Under the pieces are notes generated by a model. That model was not told the DNA's origin and searched no databases. It was given only the letters and a program-made list of their open reading frames with translations. Made by a program: the position numbers and the translations under genes. A stretch of DNA of 64,000 bases from Flaviflexus massiliensis (GTDB taxonomy: Bacteria > Actinomycetota > Actinomycetes > Actinomycetales > Actinomycetaceae): contig NZ_LN831056.1 of assembly GCF_001375495.1 (NCBI RefSeq), positions 232,656-296,655 of the forward strand. Reading direction: 5' to 3'. Of this stretch, positions 1 to 8,871 are shown piece by piece. Position 1 is the first letter of the stretch. Each line of letters opens with the position of its first letter.

Positions 1-675
1 AAGTCCGCGGGCTTTTAAGTCCTGGAAGAAGCCTTTCCACGATGCGTTGGATTCCGCAGTGGCGACATGTATGCCGAGCATTTCGCGGTAGCCGTCAGCG
101 TTAACACCGGTGGCCAAAAGTACGGAGCATTTGACCACCCGGCCGCCTTCGCGCACTTTGATCGTCAATGCGTCGCAGGACAGGTAGGCGTACCCGCCGG
201 GATCGAGTGGGCGGTTTTTGAAGTCTGCGACCATCTCGTCGAGTTCTTCCGACATGCGCGATACTTGGGATTTCGACATGTTGGAAATCCCAAGTGTTGC
301 CACCAGGTCATTCATCCTACGGGTGGAAACCCCTTTGAGGTAGCAGGTCGCGATCACAGTCGATAAGGCTCGTTCGGCCCGTGAACGTCGCTCTAACAGC
401 CAGTCCGGGAAGAACGCGCCGTGGCGCAGCTTCGGTACCGCCACATCGATCGTGCCGACCCGGGTGTCGAGGTCTCGGTGACGGTACCCGTTACGGTGGT
501 TGACCCGCTCAGCAGAAGCGACGCCGTATTCAGCCCCGCAGACGGTATCAGCCTGGGCGGAGAGGATCTGGTTGATAAACCCTTGCAGCATCTGACGCAT
601 CAGATCCGGGGAAGCCTGTGCCAGCAGATCGTCCAGATAGGTTGCAGGGTCGATAGAATGCGGAGCAGCGGTCAT
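1..675 (-). CDS. IS256-family transposase, 5' part (partial)
   Basis: The product is a DDE (mutator-type) transposase that would cut and rejoin the ends of its own element. Read on the minus strand from ATG at 675, it begins MTAAPHSIDPATYLDDLL and continues with the family block RNGYRHRDLDTRVGTIDVAV. The protein matches the first ~225 residues of the complete copy at 58537-59775, with a Pro-to-Ala change in the segment reading EMLGIHVAT nearby. The reading frame is open to the window edge, so this copy may be intact. Confidence 0.9.
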   Translation of the reverse strand, partial: MTAAPHSIDPATYLDDLLAQASPDLMRQMLQGFINQILSAQADTVCGAEYGVASAERVNHRNGYRHRDLDTRVGTIDVAVPKLRHGAFFPDWLLERRSRAERALSTVIATCYLKGVSTRRMNDLVATLGISNMSKSQVSRMSEELDEMVADFKNRPLDPGGYAYLSCDALTIKVREGGRVVKCSVLLATGVNADGYREMLGIHVATAESNASWKGFFQDLKARGL

Positions 676-794
676 CGTTACGTGCCTTTCGGTGAGATGT
701 GGTAGTTGAGTCGAAAGGTTACTGACGGTGGCCGCCCCAATATTTCCCAAGGCCCACCATCAGAAAGCGTTACACCACACTAAGGGACGCAACC
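1..794 (-). mobile_element. IS256-family element, copy 1, cut by window edge
   Basis: This is the left part of an insertion sequence nearly identical to the complete copy at 58418-59841 but in the opposite orientation. The outer end is at 794, where the reverse strand begins GGTTGCGTCCC as in the complete copy; beyond 794 the two copies diverge at once. Only a few single-base differences are visible, for example near position 4 and near 90. The remaining 3' part and the second inverted repeat lie outside the window, so a target-site duplication cannot be tested here. The element sits about 200 bases upstream of the glycan locus. Confidence 0.9.
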
Positions 795-996
795 TTCTGA
801 AATCTGATTTTGAGTACTTTCTGAATTAACTACGGTTCTCTCGTCGGGGTAAAAACGTGGAGCCCCGATGAAACGGAACATGATTTGCCTACATGCTCAG
901 CTCGGTTGTGAGTAATCGTTACTGAACTCTCGTTAGGGAAGTATTGAGATTCTGATGAGTACAATGACCTCAGTCGCAAAATAGCAAGGATCACGC
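795..996 (+). promoter_or_regulatory. Upstream region of the glycan locus
   Basis: No gene is seen in this 202-base gap between the IS end and the ABC exporter. A TACAAT hexamer at 960-965 is a possible -10, but no good -35 was found at 17 bases. A short inverted repeat (TCGGGG at 844-849, CCCCGA at 863-868) is present. The IS may have replaced the original upstream sequence. Confidence 0.3.
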
Positions 997-2811
997 GTGA
1001 AAAAGCTTCTTCGAGTCGTCAATAAGTTACTGGACTCTTTGCCAGATGGTTCCCGCCGTTTTATTCGCACCATTGCATCTGCACAATCGGCACTGGCTCT
1101 GTTGGATATTGCGGCGCTCGGGATGCTCGCTCTCCTCATTTCTCCTATGCTCTCGGGATCAAGTGTGACGGTCCCGGTAATTGGCTGGACGCTTTCGGAG
1201 CCGGGCGACTTCGGGATTGCGTTGGGGTTCATCTGCGGACTCATTTTGTTGAAAGACCTGCTCGGTATCTTGGTTCAGAGACTCTCGACCCAGCGATTTG
1301 CAAGATTTGAACAAGAGCTGGGCGCCAGATTGCTGGACTCGTTCTTTTTTGCTCCCTGGCTCGATCGACTGTCACGGAACTCGACAGATCTAGTTCGGTC
1401 CACTGATGTTGGCGTTGCCACAACGGTTTCTGGAATCCTTATTCCATATACGCAGTTAATGGGCGAGATTGCTACGGTTACCGCAGTTCTTGTTGTCCTC
1501 CTTGTTGCAACGCCGGCAATGGCAATAGGCGCCATAGTGTATTTCTCATTTGTTGGATTTTTCCTTGCGCGCTGGGTGCTGGCTCGGTCAGTGAAAGCCG
1601 GTCAGGATAACAGAGAGTATTCGACACGTTCCGTGCGCCTGATTTCAGAGATGGTGCAATCTCTGAAAGAGGTAACTCTTCGTAGCAAGGCCGATGAAAT
1701 TGAGGACGTTGTCCTTGGAATTAGGCAAAAGGCTTCCTTAGCAAGAGCGAACCAAACATTCCTCGGATCAGTGCCGCGATACATCCTGGAGATGGCACTA
1801 ATTGGTGGATTAGCTCTTGCCGCACTTTACGGTTACAGCACATCTGGTATGGGGGGTGCCGTCTCACAGCTTGCACTCTTTGGAGTTGCGGGTTTCCGTC
1901 TGGTTCCTGCGGTTACGAGATTCCAAACGATCATGTCGCAGACAGCGTCAGCAATGCCGTTCGCGGAACGGGTTCTAAATGAGATTGAACTAGGCAAGAA
2001 ACATCGTGCTGCTTACACCGTGAAACAGAGCGGAACAGTACTTGATGAACAGATTGAGAATCTGCGACTTGAAAAGGTGACTTTCCGATATCCAACCGCT
2101 AACGCCGATGCTGTGAAGGACGTGAATATTACGCTCCCGTTTGGATCATCATTGGCACTGGTCGGCGAATCTGGATCTGGAAAATCTACGCTTGTCGATA
2201 TTATTCTTGGCCTGCTTGAACCAACTGAAGGCGCGCTCTACTTGGATGATGTTCCAATGTCTGAAGCAATGGCATCGTGGCAAGCTCGAGTTGGTTATGT
2301 TCCCCAGCAGGTTGCTATTTTCGACAATAGTGTCGCTCACAATGTTGCCTTGTCTTGGCGGGAAGACAATATTGACGAGGACAAAGTTCGCCGTGCTCTC
2401 GAACGTGCCCAGTTGCTAGATGTAATTGAAGCACGTCCCGAAGGTATCTGGGGACGAGTAGGTGAAGGCGGCATTAGCCTGTCAGGTGGTCAACGACAGC
2501 GCCTTGGAATAGCTCGTGCTTTGTACACGGAACCGGAAGTTTTAGTCATGGATGAAGCTACCTCCGCTCTCGATACAAATACTGAAGCGGCGGTCACTGA
2601 GGCCGTGAAAGTGTTGTCGGGTCAAGTGACAACCATTGTTGTTGCCCATAGGTTGGCCACAATCAGGCACTCAGATCAAGTCTGCTTTATGAAGGATGGT
2701 CGAGTGACTGCTAGTGGTACATTCGACGAAGTTGTGGAGAAGGAGCCTGAGTTCGCGCGTCAAGCGATTCTTGCAGGTCTGGCAGGTACGGAAGATGAGG
2801 TTGGACTATGA
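997..2811 (+). CDS. ABC transporter, fused permease/ATPase (PglK/MsbA-like lipid-glycan flippase)
   Basis: This is a half-transporter of 604 residues with the membrane domain first (several hydrophobic segments between about residues 25 and 300) and the ATPase last. The Walker A motif GESGSGKST is at 390-398, the signature LSGGQ at 495-499, and the Walker B/glutamate VLVMDE ends at 520, followed by an AHRLA switch histidine. The GTG start at 997 has AAGGA at 986-990. Proteins of this layout flip lipids or lipid-linked oligosaccharides (family knowledge). Because the next genes are glycosyltransferases, and the first overlaps it by 4 bases, a glycan flippase is the likely role. Drug or peptide export is the alternative. 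Confidence 0.85.
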   Translation: MKKLLRVVNKLLDSLPDGSRRFIRTIASAQSALALLDIAALGMLALLISPMLSGSSVTVPVIGWTLSEPGDFGIALGFICGLILLKDLLGILVQRLSTQRFARFEQELGARLLDSFFFAPWLDRLSRNSTDLVRSTDVGVATTVSGILIPYTQLMGEIATVTAVLVVLLVATPAMAIGAIVYFSFVGFFLARWVLARSVKAGQDNREYSTRSVRLISEMVQSLKEVTLRSKADEIEDVVLGIRQKASLARANQTFLGSVPRYILEMALIGGLALAALYGYSTSGMGGAVSQLALFGVAGFRLVPAVTRFQTIMSQTASAMPFAERVLNEIELGKKHRAAYTVKQSGTVLDEQIENLRLEKVTFRYPTANADAVKDVNITLPFGSSLALVGESGSGKSTLVDIILGLLEPTEGALYLDDVPMSEAMASWQARVGYVPQQVAIFDNSVAHNVALSWREDNIDEDKVRRALERAQLLDVIEARPEGIWGRVGEGGISLSGGQRQRLGIARALYTEPEVLVMDEATSALDTNTEAAVTEAVKVLSGQVTTIVVAHRLATIRHSDQVCFMKDGRVTASGTFDEVVEKEPEFARQAILAGLAGTEDEVGL

Positions 2812-4232
2812 CATTGAGTAATGACGAGGCCGGCAAAAATACAAAGCTATGGAAGCAGGGACGGCCCGCGCAAATCGCTCAGCTCGTTGCGCACGAGGTA
2901 TTTAACGATTCTAGAGTCCTTAAAGAAGCGACATCAGTGATTGATGCTGGTGGCAAAGTACAGATCATTGGTCGTGCGCTTCCGAGTACAAATATGGCTG
3001 AAAGGTATTTGCAGGTCGAAGGGAAGTCCGTTATCCGAATTCCCGGCTATTCTATGTACTCGATATTGCCTGAGAAAGCCTTGAATAAGCTGAGAAAAGC
3101 ATCTGGCATGGATGCTAATTCAATTGCCATTCTTAGTCAGAACAGTCAACCAGATGGACAGTCGATTAATGCGGCAAATGAAACACCTGAAGCAAAGGGG
3201 AAGTCTTCATCAAGACGAACGTCCTCGCAACGAATTTTTAAGCTCGTCAAAGATGGCGGTTACCGAGTTGCAAATCTCATTGATGCACCCGTAGGCCTGG
3301 CATCTTGGTGGCTCAGAGTCGTTTCGGAGTTGCGGAAATCGAAGCCGGACCTGATTCACTGCAATGATGCGAACACATTGATTCCCGGGTATCTTGCGTC
3401 GAAGGCCTTGAAAGTACCTTTTGTTTATGACTCGCATGAGCTTTGGCGCCATCGAGCAACCCGCGAGAATAGAATTATTGCTCCTCATGTTGAGGCCCTG
3501 ATTGAGACCTTCGCTGCGCCTCGTGCTGCCGGAATAATTACTGTTTCGCAGTCGATCGCAGAGTGGCTCGAATTAGAGTATAAGCTCCCAGAGATGCCAA
3601 CCCTCGTACGGAATGTTCCAGAGACTATGGAAACCGAAGTCCCAGGAAGTCTACGAGAAATGGCCGGACTGGGTACTGACGACAGAATTTTCTCGTATTC
3701 GGGAAGCATAAATCCCACGCGAGGTATCGAAATTGCAGTTCAGGCACTTTCTATGCTCCCGAACAAGGTCCATTTCGTCATGCTGGGCTATGGGTCTGCT
3801 GACTACTCCAAATCATTGAATGACCTTGCGGTATCATTGGGGGTCGAAGATCGGATTCATATAGTTGGGCCAGTGCGAGCAGATGAAGTTGCTGGCACCT
3901 TATCTGATTCTGATGTTGCATACATTTACCTAAAATCAGACATCCTGAGTCACAGATTTGCACTCCCGAATAAGCTCTTCGAAGCTATTGCTGGCGGACT
4001 TCCCGTGGTTGTATCCAACCGTCCGGAAGCCGCGAATCTTGTTTCTGAGCTTGGAATTGGCAGGATCCTTGAAAGCGACGAGCCTGGGGTACTCGCGAGT
4101 GCTGTCCAAGCTGTACTTGATGATGGTGCGCAATATCGTCACGCAACGTCTGAGGCGCGCAAGGGCATTAGTTGGGGAAATGAAGCGGCGCGAATGATTG
4201 ATCTTTATGCCAAAGTTCTTCATGGGCGCTAA
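2808..4232 (+). CDS. GT-B glycosyltransferase, family 4-like
   Basis: This 474-residue protein would transfer a sugar from a nucleotide donor to a lipid-linked acceptor on the cytoplasmic face. The N-terminal Rossmann half carries the VAHEVFNDSRVLKEA pattern common in GT4 enzymes, and the C-terminal half has the donor-site block NKLFEAIAGGLPVVVSN. A hydrophilic, Ser/Arg-rich stretch around residues 103-145 (it contains SSSRRTSSQR) interrupts the N-terminal domain and is unusual. The start ATG overlaps the stop of the ABC gene (ATGA), so translation is coupled. The DNA is A+T-richer than the later genes. Donor and acceptor cannot be read from sequence. Confidence 0.85.
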   Translation: MTLSNDEAGKNTKLWKQGRPAQIAQLVAHEVFNDSRVLKEATSVIDAGGKVQIIGRALPSTNMAERYLQVEGKSVIRIPGYSMYSILPEKALNKLRKASGMDANSIAILSQNSQPDGQSINAANETPEAKGKSSSRRTSSQRIFKLVKDGGYRVANLIDAPVGLASWWLRVVSELRKSKPDLIHCNDANTLIPGYLASKALKVPFVYDSHELWRHRATRENRIIAPHVEALIETFAAPRAAGIITVSQSIAEWLELEYKLPEMPTLVRNVPETMETEVPGSLREMAGLGTDDRIFSYSGSINPTRGIEIAVQALSMLPNKVHFVMLGYGSADYSKSLNDLAVSLGVEDRIHIVGPVRADEVAGTLSDSDVAYIYLKSDILSHRFALPNKLFEAIAGGLPVVVSNRPEAANLVSELGIGRILESDEPGVLASAVQAVLDDGAQYRHATSEARKGISWGNEAARMIDLYAKVLHGR

Positions 4233-4288
4233 CCAGATAGAGTTTACGATTCGTTGTCGCTAGTGCGAACTAATCCAAATGGTGTTGA

Positions 4289-5473
4289 ATGTTCTGTCAA
4301 ACTATTCGGGAAGATGGAGAAGAATTGAATTCTAAGAAGCGGCCGTCCCTCTTGATAATTTCATATTCTCCAATTGTCTCTGATGCTAGGGTTTTCAAGC
4401 AGGTGCGACTCTTTTCGGACAGATATGACATTACGACTTGTGGTTATGGTCCGGCGCCCGAGGGTGTGGTTCGGCATATTCAGATTCCGGATGAGTTGAT
4501 CTATTGGAGAAAAGATCGGAAACTCCTCATGGCGCGTCAATACAAGTCTGTTGTGAAACGGCAAGAAGTTAATAGCTTTGTACTTCCGCAGCTCTTGGAT
4601 AAGAAATTTGATGTTATCCTGGTTGATGACCTCGATCCCGTGCCGGTGGCCCTGAAGCTGATACCAAATGGTGGGGTGCATGTTGACTTGCATGAGTACT
4701 CACCAGGACAGAAGCAGGATGATTTGAAGTGGCGAGCCTTTGTTGCGCCCTACGTTTCGTGGGTGGTTCGGAATTACGTCACCAAGGCAGATTCTGTGAC
4801 CACGGTTTGTGAGGGTATTGCAAACGAATATAGGGAGCAGTTCGGTGTTGAAGCGAGTGTTGTTGTAAACGCAACTGCGCTACATGATCTTCAGCCACAA
4901 GCTCCGAGTGAGCCACTAAGGCTTGTCCATTCCGGCGCCTGCCTTCGAAATCGCAACCTGCACGTGATGATTGATGCCATGGAAAAGGTGGAATCTGACC
5001 AATTTACTCTCGACTTCTATCTCACTCCAAACGATCCGGGTTATCTTGAGGAACTAAAACAACGAGCTTCGCAGGTCAAGGGTGTGACCATTACTGATCC
5101 GGTTCCTATGGAAGAGCTCGTTCCTCGACTCAATGAGTACGACATTGGAGTGTTCTTGCTCCCGCCCGTTAATTTCAATTACAAGTTTGCGCTCCCAAAC
5201 AAGTTTTTCGACTTTGTGCAGTCCAGATTGGGGATTGTAATCGGGCCGAGCCCAGAAATGGAAAGGCTGGTGCACCGCTACGATCTTGGCGCGGTGACGG
5301 AGGAGTTTACTGCGGAGTCGCTTGCGCAAACTCTGTCCACTATCACTAAGCAGGACGTGGAGAAATGGAAGATTAATTCTGACCGTGCAACTGCGGAACT
5401 TTCCGCAGAGCGCCAGTCTGAGGCATGGGTTGAAGCTATTGATCGGTTAGCGGCCCGAGCTCGAAAGAACTGA
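4289..5473 (+). CDS. Glycosyltransferase, GT4-like
   Basis: The protein is about 390 residues and resembles its upstream neighbour, beginning with PSLLIISYSPIVSDARVFKQ and carrying FALPNKFFDFVQSRLGIVIG in the C-terminal donor domain. The longest frame starts at ATG 4289, but a TTG at 4325 with GGAG five bases upstream is a better start and removes 12 poorly conserved residues. Both starts are in the same frame. It belongs to the A+T-rich part of the glycan locus. Its 3' end overlaps the convergent epimerase gene by 27 bases. The substrate is unknown. Confidence 0.8.
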   Translation: MFCQTIREDGEELNSKKRPSLLIISYSPIVSDARVFKQVRLFSDRYDITTCGYGPAPEGVVRHIQIPDELIYWRKDRKLLMARQYKSVVKRQEVNSFVLPQLLDKKFDVILVDDLDPVPVALKLIPNGGVHVDLHEYSPGQKQDDLKWRAFVAPYVSWVVRNYVTKADSVTTVCEGIANEYREQFGVEASVVVNATALHDLQPQAPSEPLRLVHSGACLRNRNLHVMIDAMEKVESDQFTLDFYLTPNDPGYLEELKQRASQVKGVTITDPVPMEELVPRLNEYDIGVFLLPPVNFNYKFALPNKFFDFVQSRLGIVIGPSPEMERLVHRYDLGAVTEEFTAESLAQTLSTITKQDVEKWKINSDRATAELSAERQSEAWVEAIDRLAARARKN

Positions 5474-6511
5474 AACAACTCGGTCAGCAGCGTGACCATC
5501 ACCGTAGGGCGTTGCATCCGTTGATTGCGGCTTTTCTCGGGTAGCTGCCTGAATGATCCCATCTGGTTCAACGAGTTCATTCCAGCCAAGCTCTACTGTC
5601 TCGACCCACTCGGTTTGTGGGCGAACGGTCGTAGTCAGTACTCGAAGGAGGAAAGCTTCTTTCTGGAGGCCACCGGAGTCCGTAATAACTCCGCGCGCCC
5701 TGCGAGCTGAGGCGAGAAGGTTCGCGTAGGAGAGTGGTTCATGCAAATACAATGAACCACCACTGAGGTCTAAGCCCTGATCCTTTGCCTTTGCGACTGT
5801 TCTCGGGTGCGCGAGGAGGACGACGGGGTGGTCCAAATTCTGCAAGCTCTGGACGATAGCAGCCAAGCGGGTGGGATCATCTGTGTTTTCGGCGCGGTGG
5901 ATGGTTGCAAGGGAGTAGCTACCATCTGTAAATCCAAGTTCCTCAGCAACCGGCGATGGGGTATCCCCAAGGTTTGCGGCCTCTGACATGAGCACATCCG
6001 TCATGACGTCGCCAACGATGACGGTCTTGTCTGCGAGACCTTCGCTGGCAAGATGATCGGCTGCCACCTGCGTGGGAGCCAGGAGGAGATCGGACGCATG
6101 GTCGGTCAGGATCCGGTTGATCTCTTCGGGCATGGCGCGATTGAATGATCGCAAGCCAGCCTCGAGGTGGGCAACGGGAAAGTGTAGTTTTACGGCAGAA
6201 AGAGCTGCCGCGATTGTTGAGTTCGTGTCACCGTAGGTTAGGACCCAGTCGGGCTGCAGATCAGTGAAGACCTCATCGAGCTTTGCAAGCATCGCTCCGG
6301 TCTGAACGCCATGGCTACCCGAGCCGACACCGAGGTGCCGATCAGGAGCCGGGATACCGAGCTGTTCAAAGAAAACGTCGGACAACATCGGGTCATAGTG
6401 CTGACCCGTATGAACGATCTTGTGGTCTATACCCGCTCGTGCGGCCGCGTGGGCAATCGGAGCAAGTTTGACGAATTGGGGTCGTGCGCCGACCACGCTT
6501 ACGATCTGCAT
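5447..6511 (-). CDS. mnaA: UDP-N-acetylglucosamine 2-epimerase (non-hydrolysing)
   Basis: This enzyme interconverts UDP-GlcNAc and UDP-ManNAc in the cytoplasm and so supplies ManNAc units for cell-surface polymers. The 354 residues start VSVVGARPQFVKLAPIA and contain HTGQHYD, TYGDTNST, HLEAGLRS and PEEINR, all family signatures. The length fits bacterial WecB/MnaA. The ATG at 6511 has no ribosome-binding site. A TAGAAT hexamer lies seven bases upstream on the same strand, which fits a leaderless mRNA. It is the only minus-strand gene in the locus and is divergent from the glycosyltransferase at 6590. The dehydrogenase at 8872 is its probable pathway partner. Confidence 0.93.
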   Translation of the reverse strand: MQIVSVVGARPQFVKLAPIAHAAARAGIDHKIVHTGQHYDPMLSDVFFEQLGIPAPDRHLGVGSGSHGVQTGAMLAKLDEVFTDLQPDWVLTYGDTNSTIAAALSAVKLHFPVAHLEAGLRSFNRAMPEEINRILTDHASDLLLAPTQVAADHLASEGLADKTVIVGDVMTDVLMSEAANLGDTPSPVAEELGFTDGSYSLATIHRAENTDDPTRLAAIVQSLQNLDHPVVLLAHPRTVAKAKDQGLDLSGGSLYLHEPLSYANLLASARRARGVITDSGGLQKEAFLLRVLTTTVRPQTEWVETVELGWNELVEPDGIIQAATREKPQSTDATPYGDGHAADRVVSVLSSSGR

Positions 6512-6518
6512 GCGTTTG

Positions 6519-6524
6519 ATTCTA
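6519..6524 (-). promoter_or_regulatory. -10 hexamer TAGAAT of mnaA
   Basis: Read on the minus strand, TAGAAT ends seven bases before the ATG of mnaA. This puts the expected transcription start at or next to the A of the start codon. No Shine-Dalgarno sequence lies between. A clear -35 is not seen. Confidence 0.5.
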
Positions 6525-6576
6525 TGGCATCAAGTGACGGGCCTTCGGGAATGTGCTGGTGTCACATTCTCGACGG

Positions 6577-6582
6577 TACTAT
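6577..6582 (+). promoter_or_regulatory. -10 hexamer TACTAT of the divergent glycosyltransferase
   Basis: TACTAT ends seven bases before the ATG at 6590, the same spacing as the mnaA hexamer on the other strand. The two divergent genes thus appear to have a pair of leaderless promoters within about 70 bases. Confidence 0.5.
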
Positions 6583-6589
6583 GTGGGGT

Positions 6590-7684
6590 ATGCGTGTCTT
6601 AGTGGTAACGACGTGGTTCCCGTCGAGAAAGGCTCCCAGCTCGGGTGCTTTTGTCGTGAAGGATGTTCAAGCGATACGGGCCGAGGGAGTCGATGTTCGC
6701 CTTATTCACCTGGTCAACCCGAAATTCGATGATGGTGATAGGCAATTTGTGTATGAAGGGATTCCGGTTATTCGGATTCCATACAGCCCGCTGAACCCAC
6801 TTCATGCCATGAAGGCAGCAGACATCATTCGCCAATATTCGGCGGGTGCAGATCTAGTGCACTCTATGGCGATCTCTTCCCTACCTGCCACGATGAGGGT
6901 GAAGAAGCCATGGGTCCACACGGAACATTGGTCGGGTTTGACCAATCCTGATACCCGATCGTCAACGCTCAATGCGGTGATGCCGATTGTTCGGTCGGTG
7001 TTGAAGAAACCGGACTTCGTAACCGCTGTTTGTGAATATTTAGCACAACCTATTCGCGAGATTCGTGGTGAGCGTGCCGTAGGAATTGTTCCCTGTATTG
7101 TCCCCGCAGCCGACGAGATTGTTGAACCAGTTTCCGTTGAGGAGGCCGGAGAACTCCGCATGGTCACAGTCGGGGGATTGATCAAACGTAAGAATCCGAT
7201 GATGGCATTGGACGTGACAGAAGAACTTCTCCGCAGAGGAGTCAATGCTCGGATGATTTTTGTTGGTGAAGGACCGCTACGAGAAGAAATTGAGAAGAGA
7301 GCCTCACAAGGTACTCTCCGGGGTCATGTCACCTTGACCGGGAATCTTAACCGAGCCGGAGTGGTTGAGTCCCTGAACGATAGCCATGTATTCCTCGGCC
7401 CCACCAATGGTGACAACTTCTTTGTTTCCTGCGCAGAATCCATTGCCCAGGGAAGGCCTGTTGTCGTTTCTGACAAGGGAGGACAAGGAGAATATGTGCG
7501 ACCTGTAGCCGGCAGGGTCCTATCAGATGCAACCGCACAGGAGTACGCCGATGCGGTTCAAGAAGTAGTTGGATCTGCGTCTGCGCAGCAGATTGCCGAT
7601 TCGATTGGTGATGCTTTCCATCCCCACTCGGTTGGTCGAGGATATCGGGAAGTCTACGAGTCCCTTGTGGGTGGACTCGTATGA
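6590..7684 (+). CDS. Glycosyltransferase family 4
   Basis: This 364-residue GT-B enzyme starts MRVLVVTTWFPSRKAPSSGA, a typical GT4 opening with the flexible loop of the acceptor domain. The C-terminal half has KRKNPMMALD, IFVGEGPLREEIE and FVSCAESIAQGRPVVVSDKG, which includes the conserved glutamate region of the donor site. The open frame extends upstream to 6311 but overlaps mnaA on the other strand. ATG 6590 (or 6581) matches family length and the -10 spacing. The gene overlaps the next one by 4 bases. It would act on a lipid-linked glycan inside the membrane. Confidence 0.87.
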   Translation: MRVLVVTTWFPSRKAPSSGAFVVKDVQAIRAEGVDVRLIHLVNPKFDDGDRQFVYEGIPVIRIPYSPLNPLHAMKAADIIRQYSAGADLVHSMAISSLPATMRVKKPWVHTEHWSGLTNPDTRSSTLNAVMPIVRSVLKKPDFVTAVCEYLAQPIREIRGERAVGIVPCIVPAADEIVEPVSVEEAGELRMVTVGGLIKRKNPMMALDVTEELLRRGVNARMIFVGEGPLREEIEKRASQGTLRGHVTLTGNLNRAGVVESLNDSHVFLGPTNGDNFFVSCAESIAQGRPVVVSDKGGQGEYVRPVAGRVLSDATAQEYADAVQEVVGSASAQQIADSIGDAFHPHSVGRGYREVYESLVGGLV

Positions 7685-8742
7685 CCGCCAGAGTCGACTT
7701 CGTTATTGCCTGTCATTCACCAAAGAGGCCCATTGGCAGAGCTGTAGCTTCCGTTCTTGACGGGAATGCTGAGGATGTTAACCTCATTGTCGTTTGCCAC
7801 AACGTTGCCGTTGAGGAAATTAAGAATGTGATTGATGAGCGGTATCGTTCGAGCATTATGTTCCTTCACCTTGAGGATGGCATCAGATCTGCTAGTGGAC
7901 CATTTGAGCATGGAATGAACAGCGGAAGTGCCGAGTTTGTTTCCATCATGGGATCCGATGACACGTTGGAACCGGGTGCTATTGCACATTGGTTAGATCT
8001 TGCTGATTCAACTGGTGCGGAAGTGGTAATTACCCGGCTCAAGCTCGAAGGTAATCCAGTACATACCCCGCCGACGCGCCCCACCTATTCAGGACTTGCT
8101 GACCCGGTGCGAGATCGGCTTTCATATCGCAGTGCACCTTTAGGGCTTGTCTCAGTTGAGGCTAGAAGGCGATTGGGTGCACAACTGGTGTCTGACATGC
8201 AGGTCGGGGGTGACGTGCCTTATGTGACGAACCTGTGGTTCAACACGAAGGTTGCGGTACAACGTAATGGTCCCGCCTATGTTATCGGAGAATCAGCGGC
8301 CGACCGAGTGACGTACGTGTCGCGATCAATCGGGGATGAGTTCAGATTCATTCAGCACCTGCTTGATGCAGGCTGGTTCGCAAGACTGACTTACCGGGAA
8401 CGGGTTGCTGTTTGTGCGAAACTCCTGCGAATTCACATCTTTGGTGTAGTTCTCAATAGGGCAACTGATTGGTGGACGGATACCGAACGGAAGAATCTAG
8501 CAACCGTGACGGAGCGAATCCTTGAAGCGGCTCCGGGGGTTGGAGATAGACTTTCGATTGCTGACAATCGCCTACTTACCGCGATCAGGTCACGATCGAT
8601 TAGTCATGAGGAAATGCTCCGGCGAGCACATCAGCGCAGGCGGCACGGCATGCCATCAACACTTGTACCTGCTAACCCTGCCATGCTTTTCGCGAGAGAG
8701 GCACCTTTGCGTTTCATGGTGGCGTCCTTTTTAACGAGATAG
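7681..8742 (+). CDS. Glycosyltransferase family 2 (GT-A)
   Basis: The protein has 353 residues. The first ~110 form a GT-A nucleotide-sugar domain: FVIACHSPKRPIGRAVASVL at the start and FVSIMGSDDTLEPGAI at about residues 88-103, where SDD is the metal-binding acidic motif. The remaining ~230 residues are helical and not recognised. ATGA overlap with the previous gene indicates coupled translation. It ends the A+T-rich block of the locus. Donor and acceptor are unknown. Confidence 0.8.
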   Translation: MTARVDFVIACHSPKRPIGRAVASVLDGNAEDVNLIVVCHNVAVEEIKNVIDERYRSSIMFLHLEDGIRSASGPFEHGMNSGSAEFVSIMGSDDTLEPGAIAHWLDLADSTGAEVVITRLKLEGNPVHTPPTRPTYSGLADPVRDRLSYRSAPLGLVSVEARRRLGAQLVSDMQVGGDVPYVTNLWFNTKVAVQRNGPAYVIGESAADRVTYVSRSIGDEFRFIQHLLDAGWFARLTYRERVAVCAKLLRIHIFGVVLNRATDWWTDTERKNLATVTERILEAAPGVGDRLSIADNRLLTAIRSRSISHEEMLRRAHQRRRHGMPSTLVPANPAMLFAREAPLRFMVASFLTR

Positions 8743-8871
8743 GTAGACAAGCAAGGCTATTGTTACGTGCGTTTCACCAAGAAATTCGTGTAACGGGTAA
8801 GCGTATACTGTTTTCAGTTCTAAACTTACGCATCTGCAGGGTGAGGTGCGTTCTTAATTTGAGGAGCATTC
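8743..8871 (+). promoter_or_regulatory. Promoter region of the nucleotide-sugar dehydrogenase
   Basis: A good -10 hexamer TATACT is at 8804-8809. No consensus -35 is seen at the expected distance. A strong ribosome-binding site GAGGAG (8861-8866) lies five bases before ATG 8872. The base composition shifts from A+T-rich to G+C-rich across this gap. Confidence 0.45.

Noticed and set aside
6311-6589. N-terminal extension of the glycosyltransferase at 6590
   Set aside because: It lies opposite the start of mnaA and adds residues not found in GT4 enzymes; the -10 spacing supports ATG 6590.
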